In this document: positions 63,811 to 64,000 of the stretch, one piece after another | How the letters are laid out: every line of letters starts with the position of its first letter | How positions within the stretch are numbered: position 1 is the stretch's first letter | Assembly: GCF_020786625.1 (NCBI RefSeq) | Contig: NZ_JAJGRC010000001.1 | Location: forward strand, 248,001-312,000 | Length of the DNA stretch: 64,000 nucleotides | From: Salinicoccus sp. RF5 | GTDB taxonomy: Bacteria > Bacillota > Bacilli > Staphylococcales > Salinicoccaceae | Direction of reading: 5' to 3' | Notes under the pieces: generated by a model | Told to the model about the DNA's origin: nothing | Seen by the model: the letters and a program-made list of their open reading frames with translations, nothing else | Databases searched by the model: none | Program-made: the position numbers and the translations under genes

Positions 63811-64000
63811 TTAATTCAGACGATTTGAGAGTTTTTCTGCGATTTCCTGCAGATATGTCCTTATCGGCTCTTCAATCTCTTCAGTGGCTTCCATGGCTTT
63901 CTGGATGTGGGAATTGCTGACAGCAATTGCCTTGTCGATTGCATTGGAATCGAGCAGAGCATCAATCAGGTGATTGAGCTGTACTTCCCCGCCGTCAAAT
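63811..64000 (-). CDS. hepT: 3' end of a probable heptaprenyl diphosphate synthase component II (HepT), partial
   Basis: Only the last 63 codons are in the window; the gene continues beyond 64000. The visible part (ending YLQEIAEKLSNRLN) is helical and acidic, without a diagnostic motif, since the two aspartate-rich motifs of polyprenyl synthases lie upstream. The assignment rests on synteny with hepT-ndk-aroC and on general similarity of the tail to that family, which makes the menaquinone side chain used by qcrABC. If correct, the rest of hepS-menG-hepT should follow to the right. Confidence 0.6.
   Translation of the reverse strand, partial: FDGGEVQLNHLIDALLDSNAIDKAIAVSNSHIQKAMEATEEIEEPIRTYLQEIAEKLSNRLN

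Noticed and set aside
1-64000. CRISPR arrays, prophage, insertion sequences, attachment sites or tRNA genes
   Set aside because: No regularly spaced repeats, transposase or integrase ORFs, or cloverleaf genes were seen; gene order is core chromosomal throughout.

Overview
The window is a compact, protein-dense stretch of a Staphylococcaceae chromosome. GC is moderate (about half by eye), clearly higher than in Staphylococcus aureus. Gene content and order match the S. aureus/Bacillus core: the dap operon, odhAB, arlRS, murG, thyA-folA-msrAB-crr, dynA, rnpB-gpsB-recU-pbp2, nth-dnaD-asnS-aspB-dinG-birA-cca-bshA, qcrABC and aroABC-ndk. A qcrABC bc-type complex, which S. aureus lacks, together with staphylococcal features (Alr2, ArlRS, CvfC, bshA without bshB beside it) suggests a Salinicoccus/Jeotgalicoccus-like genus. 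That placement is inference from content only. I see no prophage, insertion sequence, CRISPR array or tRNA.

Layout. 1-8146 (+): terminator (probable lysine-riboswitch platform) then lysC-asd-dapA-dapB-dapH-deacetylase-alr2-lysA, a complete diaminopimelate/lysine operon using the N-acetyl branch. 8152-8885 (-): cspA with a leader, then a DUF1033 gene. 8988-11220 (+): acyP, xpaC, telA. 11219-15388 (-): brnQ with a possible CodY box, a VWA/MoxR chaperone pair and a DUF6501 gene. 15431-19619 (-): odhAB. 19650-25495 (-): arlRS, a predicted Fur-controlled small RNA, the PAP2 phosphatase gene, murG and ctpA. 25504-29985 (-): thyA-folA-ypmS-msrA-msrB-crr-yozE-deoD. 30071-30142 (+): a possible 23-residue membrane peptide. 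30192-38625 (-): brxA, frameshifted cvfC, a small zinc-finger gene, an RNase HI-like gene, a 5'-3' exonuclease, a two-domain rhodanese, a double dynamin and a THUMP methyltransferase. 38671-40305 (-): rnpB, gpsB, ypsA, yppE. 40403-43535 (+): recU-pbp2. 43536-53823 (-): ypoC, nth, dnaD, asnS, aspB, dinG, birA, cca, bshA, mgsA. 53963-57496 (-): a YugP-type metallopeptidase, DUF1405, qcrCBA. 57545-64000 (-): ypiF, ypiB, ypiA, aroA, aroB, aroC, ndk and the 3' end of a polyprenyl diphosphate synthase.

The most interesting unannotated element is a predicted small RNA of about 118 nt on the minus strand between arlR and the PAP2 gene (about 21951 to 21834). It has a near-consensus promoter, a 14/15 Fur box over its start, a C-rich hairpin loop, an 11-bp long-range stem and a terminator. 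It looks like the local counterpart of staphylococcal IsrR / Bacillus FsrA. Its C-rich loop can pair over nine contiguous positions with the unusual G6 Shine-Dalgarno of qcrA, the Rieske Fe-S gene in this same window, which would fit an iron-sparing circuit. Other points are a cvfC gene interrupted at an A9 run (error, pseudogene or slippage), two small genes easily missed (the zinc-finger protein at 31750-31923 and the 23-residue ORF at 30071-30142), and several TTG/GTG starts that set the real gene boundaries.
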